DNA from: Actinomycetaceae bacterium
GTDB lineage: Bacteria; Actinomycetota; Actinomycetes; Actinomycetales; Actinomycetaceae
Direction: 5' to 3'
Length of the DNA stretch: 64,000 bases
Assembly (NCBI GenBank): GCA_030527545.1
Contig: JAUNAP010000001.1
Coordinates: forward strand, 124,001-188,000
Part shown: piece after piece, positions 1 to 8,365 of the stretch
Numbering within the stretch: position 1 is the first letter of the stretch
Layout of the letters: each line of letters opens with the position of its first letter
Position numbers and translations under genes: made by a program
The notes under the pieces: model-generated
What the model saw: the letters and a program-made list of their open reading frames with translations, nothing else
Databases searched by the model: none
What the model was told of the DNA's origin: nothing

Positions 1-2
1 TC

Positions 3-1451
3 GAGCTCGAAGACCCGTTTGAAAAGATCGGCGCCGAGCTCGTCAAGGAGGTCGCCAAGAAGACCGACGACGTCGCCGGTGACGGCACGACGACCGCTAC
101 GGTCCTCGCCCAGGCTATTGTTCGCGAAGGCCTGCGTAACGTCGTCGCGGGCGCGAACCCGATCGCGCTCAAGCGCGGTATCGACAAGGCCGTTGAGGCC
201 GTCGTCGAGGGCCTCCACGCCGATGCCAAGCCCGTCGAGACGCGCGACCAGATCGCGGCGACCGCCTCGATCTCGGCTAACGATCCGGAGATCGGCGAGC
301 TCATCGCCGAGGCCATGGAGGTCGTTAAGAACGAGGGCGTCATCACGGTCGAGGAGTCGAACACGTTCGGCACCCACCTGGAGACGGCCGAGGGCATGCG
401 GTTCGACCGCGGCTACCTCTCGGGCTACTTCGTGACCGACACCGACACCCAGGAGGCGGTCCTCGAGGACGCCTACGTCCTCCTTGTCGACTCGAAGGTC
501 TCGACGATCAAGGACTTCCTGCCGCTGCTGGAGAAGGTCATGCAGGCCGGCAAGCCGCTGCTCGTCATCGCCGAAGACGTCGAGTCCGAGGCCCTCACGA
601 CGCTTGTGCTCAACAAGATCCGCGGCACGTTCAAGTCCGTCGCCGTCAAGGCCCCGGGCTTCGGCGATCGCCGCAAGGCCATGCTGCAGGATATGGCGAT
701 CCTCACCGGCGGCCAGGTCATCTCCGAGACCGTCGGCCTGTCGCTGGAAAACGCCGAGCTCGACATGCTCGGCCAGGCGCGCAAGATCATCGTCACGAAG
801 GACGAGACGACGATCGTTGACGGCGCGGGCGACAAGGCGGACATCGACGGGCGCGTCGCCCAGATCCGCCAGGAGATCGAGCACACGGACTCCGACTACG
901 ACCGCGAGAAGCTCGAGGAGCGCCTCGCCAAGCTGGCCGGTGGCGTTGCCGTCATCAAGTCGGGCGCGGCCACCGAGGTCGAGATGAAGGAGCGCAAGCA
1001 CCGCATCGAAGACGCCGTGCGCAACGCCAAGGCCGCCGTCGAGGAGGGCATCGTCGCCGGTGGTGGCGTCGCCCTGCTTCAGTCGGGCACCAAGGCAATC
1101 GACGAGCTGTCGCTGAGCGACGATGAGGCGACGGGCGCCCAAATCGTGCGCGTTGCCCTGTCGGCTCCGCTCAAGCAGATCGTTGAGAACGCCGGCTACG
1201 AGGGTTCTGTCGTCGCGGAGAAGGTCGCCGACCTGCCCGCGGGCCAGGGCTTCAACGCCGCGACGCTGGAGTACGAGGATCTGCTGGGTGCCGGCATCGC
1301 CGACCCCGTCAAGGTGACGCGTTCGGCGCTGCAGAATGCTGCCTCGATCGCCGGCATGTTCCTCACCACTGAGGCTGTCGTCGCAGACAAGCCCGAGCCG
1401 CCGGCCGCCGAGGGCGCCGGTGCGGACGCGGGCATGGGCGGCATGTACTAG
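3..1451 (+). CDS. groL: Chaperonin GroEL (60 kDa), 5'-truncated
   Basis: ATP-dependent cytosolic chaperonin that folds client proteins in a double-ring complex with GroES. The frame is open from base 3, so about 60 N-terminal residues lie outside the window; 482 residues are present. The first residues read [20 protein letters not shown], and the ATP-binding DGTTT motif follows about 26 residues in. The apical domain and the typical actinobacterial ending GMGGMY are intact. An internal methionine at 315 is not the start. The gene ends directly before a G/C-homopolymer tract where a terminator would be expected. Actinobacteria often carry two groL copies, and which one this is cannot be told from the window. 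Confidence 0.97.
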   Translation, partial: ELEDPFEKIGAELVKEVAKKTDDVAGDGTTTATVLAQAIVREGLRNVVAGANPIALKRGIDKAVEAVVEGLHADAKPVETRDQIAATASISANDPEIGELIAEAMEVVKNEGVITVEESNTFGTHLETAEGMRFDRGYLSGYFVTDTDTQEAVLEDAYVLLVDSKVSTIKDFLPLLEKVMQAGKPLLVIAEDVESEALTTLVLNKIRGTFKSVAVKAPGFGDRRKAMLQDMAILTGGQVISETVGLSLENAELDMLGQARKIIVTKDETTIVDGAGDKADIDGRVAQIRQEIEHTDSDYDREKLEERLAKLAGGVAVIKSGAATEVEMKERKHRIEDAVRNAKAAVEEGIVAGGGVALLQSGTKAIDELSLSDDEATGAQIVRVALSAPLKQIVENAGYEGSVVAEKVADLPAGQGFNAATLEYEDLLGAGIADPVKVTRSALQNAASIAGMFLTTEAVVADKPEPPAAEGAGADAGMGGMY

Positions 1452-1471
1452 GCCGTCTGTCTCACAGATGG

Positions 1472-1641
1472 TCAGGGGGCGGGGGGGGGGGGCCCGCCGG
1501 GGGGCCCCCCCCCCCCCCGCGGGCGCGGGGCGCGGGGCGCCGCGGGGGGCGGGGGGGGGTGGGGGGCGTCTTCTACCGCCGCGTGGGCCCCAGTGTGGGG
1601 GGGGGGGGGGGGCCCCCCCCCGGGCCCCCCCCCCGCCCCCC
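1472..1641. repeat. G/C homopolymer tract, probable sequencing or assembly artefact
   Basis: About 170 bases are almost only runs of G or C: 12 G at 1481-1492, 14 C at 1505-1518, 16 G at 1597-1612, 9 C at 1613-1621 and 10 C at 1625-1634. Nothing else in the window looks like this. The run sits exactly where the groL terminator should be, so a hard-to-read GC hairpin that was miscalled is the simplest explanation. A genuine G-quadruplex-forming tract is less likely. No gene can be supported inside it. Confidence 0.7.
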
Positions 1642-1666
1642 TGCTGTATCCATGTCCTCCTTGCCG

Positions 1667-1957
1667 CTAGCGGGCGAAGAGGCTCGTCGCCTGTGCCTCG
1701 GCTTCCTCGTAGGTCGCCGACGCGGCCGCCAAAGCCCGAGAAATCTCATCGAGGGCCGATTCGACGTGGGATTGTGCACCCGCCCAGCGCTGCGCACAAC
1801 CGGCAAAGGCCTGACTGGCCTGACCGCTCCAGGCAGATTCGAGGGTGTGCAGCTGGGCCATCATGGCTGCCACCTCCTCGCGCAGCCTGGTGGCTAGAGC
1901 GCTCGTGTGAGCACTCGCCTCGTGGACTTGCTGGGCATCGACGCTGAAAAAAGCCAT
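1667..1957 (-). CDS. WXG100 (ESAT-6-like) secreted protein
   Basis: 96 residues, the usual WXG100 length. It has a central WSG turn (W-x-G) between two predicted amphipathic helices and a C-terminal YEEAE that fits the YxxxD/E signal of type VII secretion substrates. Such proteins form helical-hairpin dimers exported by EccC/EssC ATPases. The start ATG has an AGGGAG ribosome site 5 nt upstream. No EccC, EccB, mycosin or partner WXG100 gene is in the window, so this is an orphan here. It runs head-on into the groL 3' end, with the homopolymer tract between them. The family is clear from motif and length; the exported substrate role is inferred. Confidence 0.85.
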   Translation of the reverse strand: MAFFSVDAQQVHEASAHTSALATRLREEVAAMMAQLHTLESAWSGQASQAFAGCAQRWAGAQSHVESALDEISRALAAASATYEEAEAQATSLFAR

Positions 1958-2088
1958 GGTAACTCCCTGTTGGGGGTCGACAGTGGATGGACCACTTCAG
2001 CGTACGGCGAGGCCTTCCCCAGCCTTCGAGCTCTTCAGCGAGACAGCGCAGTGCGAAAGATTACGCGCCCTCGGGGAGAAGGAACAGC

Positions 2089-3042
2089 TTAGTCCTCGGG
2101 GAGTTCCTCCTTCGGCGCGCGGGGCGAATGCGCGCCGGCGAAGTCGTCGATGTCGTCGACGACAGATTCGAGGGAAGAGACATCATGAGCGCGGTGATCC
2201 TCCTCGGCGATATCCGCAGCCTCGGGCTCGCCGGAATCGATAGTCTCCTCGGCGGCGGGGTGATCGTCCTCCTCGTTAGCGATCGACGTCGCCTTGATGC
2301 CCTTGATAATGATTGTGCCCGACGGAGGACCCGAGTAGGTTTCTGCGGGGTTGTCGTCGGTGCCGTCATCGCCTAGTTCAGTGGCGATGCGAGCGAGCTC
2401 GGACTCGAGATTCGACCGTGCGATCTCCTCGTCCTGTCCCCCCAGGGGTGAGGAGAAAATCGAGTCGCGGCCCAGTAGGGCGGCAATTTGGCGGCGACGA
2501 CCGAGAAGGTAAAGGCGCCGAGGAAGGTGTTCGTACTGCCCACTCATGCGCTCGCGATACTCCTTGTAGTCCTGCGGAGCCATCGTCAAAGTCGTCAAGA
2601 GCGCGTCGTGGAAGACCTGCTGATCGACATCCGCTGCGGCCCCGAATTCGCTCGCCGAGTCGATGAGCGTGCCGATTCGCTCGACCGCGTCGGTTGGCAC
2701 CCCCAAGACAGGCAGGCGAGTGCGCGCCAGGGTAGCTCCCGCCGCGACGTTACGCCCGGCGTGGAGGAAATCCAAACGCTTGGGAACGTAGAAGACGCTG
2801 CCGTGGTAAAAGGCAGCCAATTGGAGCTCGTGGGGCGCGTGTGCACACCCGGCAAGTTCGTCGATTGCTTCGAGGACGCGGGCGAGATACTTCAGGTTGT
2901 GGCACGTCCGGCCCGATTCAGACCAGCGTGCCTCGAGATCTTCGGCTTCCGCGATGAGGCTGTCGGTGTCCGCGTCCGCGCCCGCTTGTTGAGCGGCGTG
3001 GGTGAAGACCGTCGTGAGCCAGCCAGCACCGTCGTGTGCCAT
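2089..3042 (-). CDS. Degenerate HD-superfamily protein (COG4339-like) with acidic tail
   Basis: 317 residues. Residues 20 to about 200 resemble the predicted metal-dependent HD phosphohydrolases of the COG4339 type: an N-terminal CHNL segment, a helix around AAFYHG, and a late LLGRRRQIAALLGRDSIF stretch typical of that family. The metal-binding signature is damaged: the expected His-Asp pair reads His-Gly and the second histidine of the HNLxH motif is lost. Residues from about 215 onward are low-complexity and Asp/Glu-rich. I start at 3042, where AAGGAC lies 5 nt upstream, rather than at the ATG at 3057, which has no ribosome site. The role is unknown; it may be a non-catalytic nucleotide sensor. 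Confidence 0.6.
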   Translation of the reverse strand: MAHDGAGWLTTVFTHAAQQAGADADTDSLIAEAEDLEARWSESGRTCHNLKYLARVLEAIDELAGCAHAPHELQLAAFYHGSVFYVPKRLDFLHAGRNVAAGATLARTRLPVLGVPTDAVERIGTLIDSASEFGAAADVDQQVFHDALLTTLTMAPQDYKEYRERMSGQYEHLPRRLYLLGRRRQIAALLGRDSIFSSPLGGQDEEIARSNLESELARIATELGDDGTDDNPAETYSGPPSGTIIIKGIKATSIANEEDDHPAAEETIDSGEPEAADIAEEDHRAHDVSSLESVVDDIDDFAGAHSPRAPKEELPED

Positions 3043-3120
3043 GAGCTGTCCTTCCATTGGAGTCTTGCGACTGAGCCCATCATAGGAGCAGGAAGTGAGT
3101 TTATCGAGCTCTTCGCCGCC

Positions 3121-4701
3121 TTAGGTCGTCTCGCCCGCGTCGTGGCGCGGGAAAATGACCTCCATCGTTAGGCCGCCACCGGGTGTCTCCAACGCGCGCG
3201 CACACCCGCCGTGCACGTGCGCCGCCGTTGCGACGATCGACAATCCGAGACCCGTCCCGCCCGTGTCGCGCGAACGCGAATCGTCGACGCGATAGAAGCG
3301 CTCAAAAATACGGGATCGCTCTCGCTCATCGACTCCTGGACCGTGATCGATGACCCTCAGGCACACGGCCTCCCCGGTCGCCTCGGTCCCGACGACGTAG
3401 GGACTGCGGGGCCAGTCGATATCGGCGAGCGCGGGCGAGTCTATGGACATGGTGCCCACAGCGATGTCAACGGGCGTGCCCTTGGGGGTATAGCGCGTGA
3501 CATTGCCCAGCAGATTCGTCAGGATCTGAGTGATGAGGCCGCGATCTGCCTTGCACACGAGTGACTCGGCGACGTCGCCACCGTTGAGATCGGTGAGGCT
3601 GACCTCGCGCGTGGGATCGAGGGCGGTGAGATCCAAGGCGGCTTCGCGGGCCGAGGCGACGAGATCGACCGGGCCCATCGAGATGCGCCTGCCCTCGTCG
3701 AGGCGCGCGAGCCGCAGCAGGTCCTCAACCATCCCGCCCATGCGGCTCGCCTCCGACTCGATGCGGGCCATGACTTCGTTGACGCGCTCGTGTGGCACTC
3801 CGCCAAGACGATAGAGCTCCCCATAGCCTCGCACCGCCGCCAGGGGAGTACGTAGCTCGTGCGAGGCGTCGGAGATGAATCGGCGCATCTTCTCCTCGCT
3901 TCGCTGTTTTTCGAGGAAGGACTGCTCGATGCGTGTGAGCATCTGGTTGAGCGAGCGCGTGAGCGAGCCGACCTCGGTCGTGTCGGGTTCGCGGGTGTGG
4001 ATGCGCTCGGACATGTCTGAGGAGACGATCCGGCCGGCCACGACCTCGATGGTGCGAAGCTCCGACAGGGACAGGCGCACGAGGTAGTAGGCGGCGAGCC
4101 CCCCTCCGCCGATGAGGACCGTCGAGGCTACAAGCAGGTAGAACGCAGTATTGTTGAGGGTCTCTTGAACGTTGGTCAGGGGGAGGGCGACGACGACTGT
4201 GCCCACTTTGTTCGACGTTTCCCCGGAGGCAGTGAACACCGGGATCGCCTGGGCCCGCCAGGCCTCGCCGAGAGTCGTCGAGCGGATCGTCGTGGGTAGC
4301 GAGATCTGCAGTCCCGTCGCGGCCGAGAGACGGTCGATGGCGTCGGCTGAGGGGCGCCCGACGTGGGCGAGTCCGCCGGGTGGGAGGTATTCGGCGGGAT
4401 CTTGCCCGGCGAGATCGACGCGCAGATAGTAGGAAGTGGGCAGGCCGGAGGAGTCGGCGGCCAACTGATTGTTGGCGGCGAGCTTGGCCATCTGACGCGC
4501 CGACGTAGCGAGCTGTGCGTCGACCTGCCCGACGAGGTGGGATTGCAAGATCCCGACGACCGTGGTGCCGGCGAGCGTCAGCCCCGAACACAGGAGGGCG
4601 ACGATAATGAGCGTGAGCCGCGTGGAGAGGGGAAAGGCGAACCAGCGCTTACGGCAGGCGTTGCCGAGTGCGGGAGGATTGAAGGTAGCCCGGCGGGACA
4701 C
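3121..4701 (-). CDS. Sensor histidine kinase (TrcS/PrrB-like)
   Basis: 526 residues. The order is a transmembrane segment near residues 25-48, an extracytoplasmic sensor of about 130 residues, a second transmembrane segment (ASTVLIGGGGLAAYYLV), a HAMP linker, a HisKA domain with the phospho-acceptor in SHELRTPLAAVRGYGELYRL, and a HATPase domain with the N box (LTNLLGNVTRYTP), DHGPGVDERE and GTGLGLSIV. It autophosphorylates and passes phosphate to the regulator encoded just upstream; the signal cannot be read from the sequence. The GTG start lies 6 nt after the regulator's stop, so the two are co-transcribed. The family is clear, but the exact orthologue is not. Confidence 0.93.
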   Translation of the reverse strand: MSRRATFNPPALGNACRKRWFAFPLSTRLTLIIVALLCSGLTLAGTTVVGILQSHLVGQVDAQLATSARQMAKLAANNQLAADSSGLPTSYYLRVDLAGQDPAEYLPPGGLAHVGRPSADAIDRLSAATGLQISLPTTIRSTTLGEAWRAQAIPVFTASGETSNKVGTVVVALPLTNVQETLNNTAFYLLVASTVLIGGGGLAAYYLVRLSLSELRTIEVVAGRIVSSDMSERIHTREPDTTEVGSLTRSLNQMLTRIEQSFLEKQRSEEKMRRFISDASHELRTPLAAVRGYGELYRLGGVPHERVNEVMARIESEASRMGGMVEDLLRLARLDEGRRISMGPVDLVASAREAALDLTALDPTREVSLTDLNGGDVAESLVCKADRGLITQILTNLLGNVTRYTPKGTPVDIAVGTMSIDSPALADIDWPRSPYVVGTEATGEAVCLRVIDHGPGVDERERSRIFERFYRVDDSRSRDTGGTGLGLSIVATAAHVHGGCARALETPGGGLTMEVIFPRHDAGETT

Positions 4702-4707
4702 GGCGGC

Positions 4708-5409
4708 TCATTCGGAGCGAAGCAGATAGCCGACGCCTCGTCGCGTGTGAATGATCTCGCCTGAGGAGTCGGGAACGTCGAGCTTGCGGCGCAAGTAGGA
4801 GATGTAGGACTCGACGATGGCAGCGTCGCCGGCCCAATCGTATTCCCACACGTGGTCGAGGATCTGCATCTTCGACACGACCCGACCCTCGTTGAGCATG
4901 AGATAGCGCAAAAGCTTGAACTCGGTGGGCGACAGGTCGACCGGGTGCCCGGCCCGACGCACCTCGTAGGCGTCCTCGTCGAGCTCGATATCGCCGACGC
5001 GGATGATGCCGTCGTCGTCGGTGCTGCCCTTCGTGCGACGCAAGATCGCATTGATTCGAGCGACGACCTCCTCCAGGCCGAAGGGCTTGGTCACGTAGTC
5101 GTCGCCGCCCACGGTCAGCCCCTGGACCTTGTCGGCCATGTCGTCGCGGGCCGTGAGAAACAAGATCGGCATCTGCAGGCCGAGGCTGCGCAGCTTCCGG
5201 GTGACGGCGAAGCCGTCGAGATCGGGCATCATGACGTCTAAAACGATGAGGTCGGGCAGCACGTTCTTGGCCTCGTGCAGCGCCTGGCGGCCGTTTTCCG
5301 CGGTGACGACCTCGAAACCGGCAAAGCGCAGGGACGAGGCCAAGAGATCACGAATGTTGGGTTCGTCGTCGACGACGAGGAGGGTGGCCGTAGGCGTTGT
5401 CGCAATCAT
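4708..5409 (-). CDS. OmpR-family response regulator (TrcR/PrrA-like)
   Basis: 233 residues from the ATG at 5409. The N-terminal receiver domain shows the acidic pair (VDDE), the phospho-acceptor Asp in LIVLDVMMPD, Thr in LFLTARDD and Lys in YVTKPF. The C-terminal winged helix ends in YISYLRRKLDVP and HTRRGVGYLLRSE. It is first in a two-gene operon with its kinase. Reading further upstream to 5505 would add 32 unlikely residues, so I reject that start. It binds DNA as a phosphorylated dimer. Its targets are unknown, although autoregulation is common in this family. Confidence 0.94.
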   Translation of the reverse strand: MIATTPTATLLVVDDEPNIRDLLASSLRFAGFEVVTAENGRQALHEAKNVLPDLIVLDVMMPDLDGFAVTRKLRSLGLQMPILFLTARDDMADKVQGLTVGGDDYVTKPFGLEEVVARINAILRRTKGSTDDDGIIRVGDIELDEDAYEVRRAGHPVDLSPTEFKLLRYLMLNEGRVVSKMQILDHVWEYDWAGDAAIVESYISYLRRKLDVPDSSGEIIHTRRGVGYLLRSE

Positions 5410-5483
5410 AGGGATCAGTATGGCACCGCTTCCTCCACGGTTCCTGATAGTTGCCTGTGGGCGCGCCTCGGGTGCTTTCTGCC

Positions 5484-5495
5484 TAGACTGGGGCC
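5484..5495 (+). promoter_or_regulatory. -10 box of a leaderless promoter
   Basis: TAGACT at 5484-5489 is followed by 6 nt and then the ATG at 5496. In actinobacteria a TANNNT box at this spacing places the transcription start on the start codon. No Shine-Dalgarno sequence lies in front of this ATG. Confidence 0.6.
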
Positions 5496-5981
5496 ATGGC
5501 TTCATCTGGTCGCGTGCTCATGTCCGATGTTCCTTTTACACCGGTCGACCCCGCGCTCACGAAGGCGCGGCTGCTCGCCTGGCTGCCCCCGATTCTCGTG
5601 GGAGCCCTCGCGTGCGCCGTCGCCGCGTGGATGGTGAGCGCGTGGCTGTGGATCGGCGTTGTCGCTTTCGCCGCACTGGCCGCGTGGGCGGGCTGGCTCA
5701 TTCCCCGTCAGGTGGCCAACACGGGCTACAGGCTCACCGAGACCGACCTCATTGTGCGTCGCGGCGTCATGTGGTGCACCGTCCACTCCGTGCCCTACGG
5801 GCGTCTCCAATACGTTGACGTCGAACAGGGCCCCCTCATGAAGCACTTCGCGATTGCCTCCGTCACGCTCAATACGGCCGCGCTCCACGATGCGAAGGTC
5901 CCCGGACTCGCCGAGGACCACGCGCGTGAGCTGCGCGACCACCTCATCGCGCGCGGCGACGCCGACCTCATGGGGATCTGA
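5496..5981 (+). CDS. PH-domain membrane protein, YdbS-like
   Basis: 161 residues. Two closely spaced transmembrane helices (about residues 28-68) are followed by a bacterial PH (bPH2/DUF304) domain starting near GYRLTETDLIVRRGVMW and VPYGRLQYVDVEQGP. In Bacillus, YdbS and YdbT form a membrane pair linked to resistance against bacteriocins; the role in actinobacteria is not established. The paired, larger PH protein begins 3 nt after this stop, so the two are an operon and probably a complex. An alternative start exists at 5520, but the -10 box placement favours 5496. Confidence 0.85.
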   Translation: MASSGRVLMSDVPFTPVDPALTKARLLAWLPPILVGALACAVAAWMVSAWLWIGVVAFAALAAWAGWLIPRQVANTGYRLTETDLIVRRGVMWCTVHSVPYGRLQYVDVEQGPLMKHFAIASVTLNTAALHDAKVPGLAEDHARELRDHLIARGDADLMGI

Positions 5982-5984
5982 GCG

Positions 5985-7508
5985 ATGAGCGCCGAAGCAG
6001 ACAAGACCTTCCACCGCGTCCACTGGGTGACGCCGCTGGCACAGACCTGGAAGGTGCTCGCCGTCATCGCCGTGCTGCTGGGGCTGCGCGGCTCGGAGGT
6101 CGTCCAGACCCTCGCCGAGATCGCCGAAGGCACCTCCATCCTCATCACCTACGGGCTCTACATCGCCGGGGGAGTCCTCGGCGTGCTCGCCATCGCCGCC
6201 GCCTACTGTTGGCTGGCCTGGCGCAACATGGGCTATGCCCTCGACGAGGACTACGTCGAGTTCAAACAGGGGATCCTCTTTACCTCTCACCGCAAGGTCC
6301 CCTACGATCGCGTCCAAAGCTGCGACCTCGCTCAGCCCCTGTTTGCGCGAATCTTCGGGCTCGGCGTCGTTACCGTCGTCTCGGCCGGCAACTCGGACGC
6401 TCACGTGCGTATCGGTTATCTCTCGCGTAACGAACTCAACCCCTTGCGCGACCAGATCGAGGCGCGCGTAGCCCGGGCGCGCGGCCTGGAGTCGACCGAA
6501 GAGGGCGCGCCCCTCGCCGCACGAGAGCACAGCGCCCTCACCTGTGCGAAGGTAGCAACGAAGCTCATCGTTGGCTCGGAGCTACTCCACCTCGGCACGT
6601 GGATCCAGATGGGCTTCGCGCTGACCTACCTCGTTGCCGTGATCGTCGCCATCGTCATGTTGGACTTTGGAACCCTCACGCAGTCACTATCGCTGTTCGG
6701 ACCCGCCCTTGTCCTCTTCTTGGCCGTGGTGGCCAGGACCCTCCATCTCATGACAGACCTCATCGGGTTCACCGTCGAGGCGACCCCGCAGGGTCTGCGC
6801 ACGACCCGCGGGCTCCTCAATCGCGAGGTGACAACGCTGCCGGTCGAGCGCATTCACGGGATCGTCGTTAAGCAGGACCTCCTGTGGCGTTTCATGGGAT
6901 GGTGGCGCGTCGAGATGATTGTCGCAGGCGGTAGGGCGGCGCAAGGGGACAACGAACGTAAATCCCTGAGGGGGATGACCCTGCTGCCGGTGGCGAGTGC
7001 CGAGACCATCGCCGACCTGCTCGGCAGCGTCGTGCCCCTGACAGCCCGCGAGGCCAGTGGGCCCGGTCTGCTCGCCAAGGTCCGCAGTCTCGCCTTCGAG
7101 CCAGTGGCGCCCCGCGCCCGTTTGCTCAACCCCTTCGAATACCGTTATCGCGGGGTAGCACTAACCTCCCACCTCCTGCTCATCCGCTCCGGGTGGCTCA
7201 CGCGAACGTGGGCGATCATCGACCGCTCTCACATCCAGTCGGTGCGCCAGCGCCGCGGCCCCCTCCAGCGCTGGCGGCAAGCGGTGAGTGTCGAGCCGAG
7301 TCTCGTCCCCACGATCAGTCTGGGTCACGCCCTCGTCTGCGACGACCTGACCCCTGCCGCGGCGAGTGCGCTGGCCGACGAGCTGAGGGCGAGCACACGA
7401 CGTCCCGGCCAGCACACGGATACAGCCGCGTGGTATCGGCGCGTCCGCGAGGAGCGAGGAGCCCCGCCCGAGGCGCGCGAGCCCGCTGAAGCGGAGGCCG
7501 AAGCGTGA
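5985..7508 (+). CDS. PH-domain membrane protein, YdbT-like
   Basis: 507 residues, with repeated blocks of two transmembrane helices followed by a bPH2 domain. PH blocks start near ALDEDYVEFKQGILF, near GFTVEATPQGLRTTRGLL, and probably again near FEYRYRGVALTSHLLLIRSG. Each carries the family signature in which an Arg-containing segment follows a proline-tyrosine or proline-valine (VPYDRVQSCDL, LPVERIHGIV). It forms an operon with the smaller PH protein upstream and overlaps the next gene by 4 nt (GTGA). The Ala/Glu/Arg-rich tail (last 40 residues) looks disordered. The molecular function is unknown. Confidence 0.85.
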   Translation: MSAEADKTFHRVHWVTPLAQTWKVLAVIAVLLGLRGSEVVQTLAEIAEGTSILITYGLYIAGGVLGVLAIAAAYCWLAWRNMGYALDEDYVEFKQGILFTSHRKVPYDRVQSCDLAQPLFARIFGLGVVTVVSAGNSDAHVRIGYLSRNELNPLRDQIEARVARARGLESTEEGAPLAAREHSALTCAKVATKLIVGSELLHLGTWIQMGFALTYLVAVIVAIVMLDFGTLTQSLSLFGPALVLFLAVVARTLHLMTDLIGFTVEATPQGLRTTRGLLNREVTTLPVERIHGIVVKQDLLWRFMGWWRVEMIVAGGRAAQGDNERKSLRGMTLLPVASAETIADLLGSVVPLTAREASGPGLLAKVRSLAFEPVAPRARLLNPFEYRYRGVALTSHLLLIRSGWLTRTWAIIDRSHIQSVRQRRGPLQRWRQAVSVEPSLVPTISLGHALVCDDLTPAAASALADELRASTRRPGQHTDTAAWYRRVREERGAPPEAREPAEAEAEA

Positions 7509-8329
7509 CACCCGCGCGGCTGACGATGGGCCTGCTCGGTGGCTCCGCCGCAGGTCTCGTCCTCACCGTTGCGACGGCCAAGGTGGGACACCGACTCGAG
7601 CGCGCCTGCGCTGGCGAGCCCTGGTGCGAACGAATCGAGGCAGCCCATCCTTACGCCGTGCTCACCGGCGCCGCCGATGCGGTCGCCCGCAGCGAACTCG
7701 TGTGGCTCGCCGGGCAGAGCGCACCCGCGCTCGCGACCGAGGCCGGCAGTGCCTGGAGGCCCGGTCAAGTCGCCATCGACTGCGAGCTCACGCGGCCGAG
7801 CGGGACCTGGCGAGACCTTGCAGACAGTGGCGTCGTCGTCTTGAGGCTTGCTCCCCTGGGCGCCTGGGAGGGCACGAGCCGCGAGGCCGACGCCCTCGCG
7901 GGCACCACCTGCCTTTTGGCCGGGCCGGCCCTTTATGTGCCCATCGCGCAGGCACTCGCCGCCGAGATCGACGCCCACACCCTCGCCGTCGCCGAGGATA
8001 ACTGGCCTCTCGCAGCCGAGGCCGCCCTCTTGGCGACCACGCAGGTCGAGCGTATCGCGAGCGCGGCTACGCGCCTCTTCATGGCGGCAGGGGCCCCCGA
8101 CGGGACCGCCTTGCATCGTGTTCTTAGGCGCAGCATCGAACGGGTCGAGGGCGGGGTGGCCTGTGGGGAAACACACCGTGTCGCCGACGGACTCACCGCC
8201 GCACTCGACCGCCATCGCCTCGCGGCGCTCGACGCCGACGATCCAGATCGGCCCGAGGACGACCTGGGCGACGTTGCCCAGCTCATCGCGTCTCTTGCCG
8301 ATGCTACGACGGGGAGTCAAGAGCGTTAG
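7505..8329 (+). CDS. Rossmann-like, DUF2520-domain protein
   Basis: 274 residues starting at a GTG that overlaps the previous stop. The N-terminal half is a Rossmann-type fold that starts MGLLGGSAAG. The C-terminal half is helical, as in DUF2520 proteins, which resemble 6-phosphogluconate dehydrogenase or ketopantoate-reductase folds. In many actinobacteria this gene sits directly before panC, as here, and a role around pantothenate synthesis has been suggested by that context. The glycine-rich loop is shorter than a textbook GxGxxG motif, so cofactor binding is uncertain. No catalytic residue can be assigned. Confidence 0.7.
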   Translation: MTPARLTMGLLGGSAAGLVLTVATAKVGHRLERACAGEPWCERIEAAHPYAVLTGAADAVARSELVWLAGQSAPALATEAGSAWRPGQVAIDCELTRPSGTWRDLADSGVVVLRLAPLGAWEGTSREADALAGTTCLLAGPALYVPIAQALAAEIDAHTLAVAEDNWPLAAEAALLATTQVERIASAATRLFMAAGAPDGTALHRVLRRSIERVEGGVACGETHRVADGLTAALDRHRLAALDADDPDRPEDDLGDVAQLIASLADATTGSQER

Positions 8330-8332
8330 ACT
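8327..8332 (+). promoter_or_regulatory. -10 box for the panC-like gene
   Basis: TAGACT at 8327-8332 overlaps the stop codon of the DUF2520 gene. A start site near 8339 would give a leader of about 27 nt containing GAGGAG before the GTG at 8366, allowing expression independent of the upstream operon. Confidence 0.45.
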
Positions 8333-8365
8333 AGGGCCGAAGTGACGTAGGACCGAGGAGACGAC

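Noticed and set aside
2069-2102. Direct repeat CCTCGGGGAG twice near the HD-like gene end
   Set aside because: Two short copies only, one within the coding sequence; no transposon or att features.
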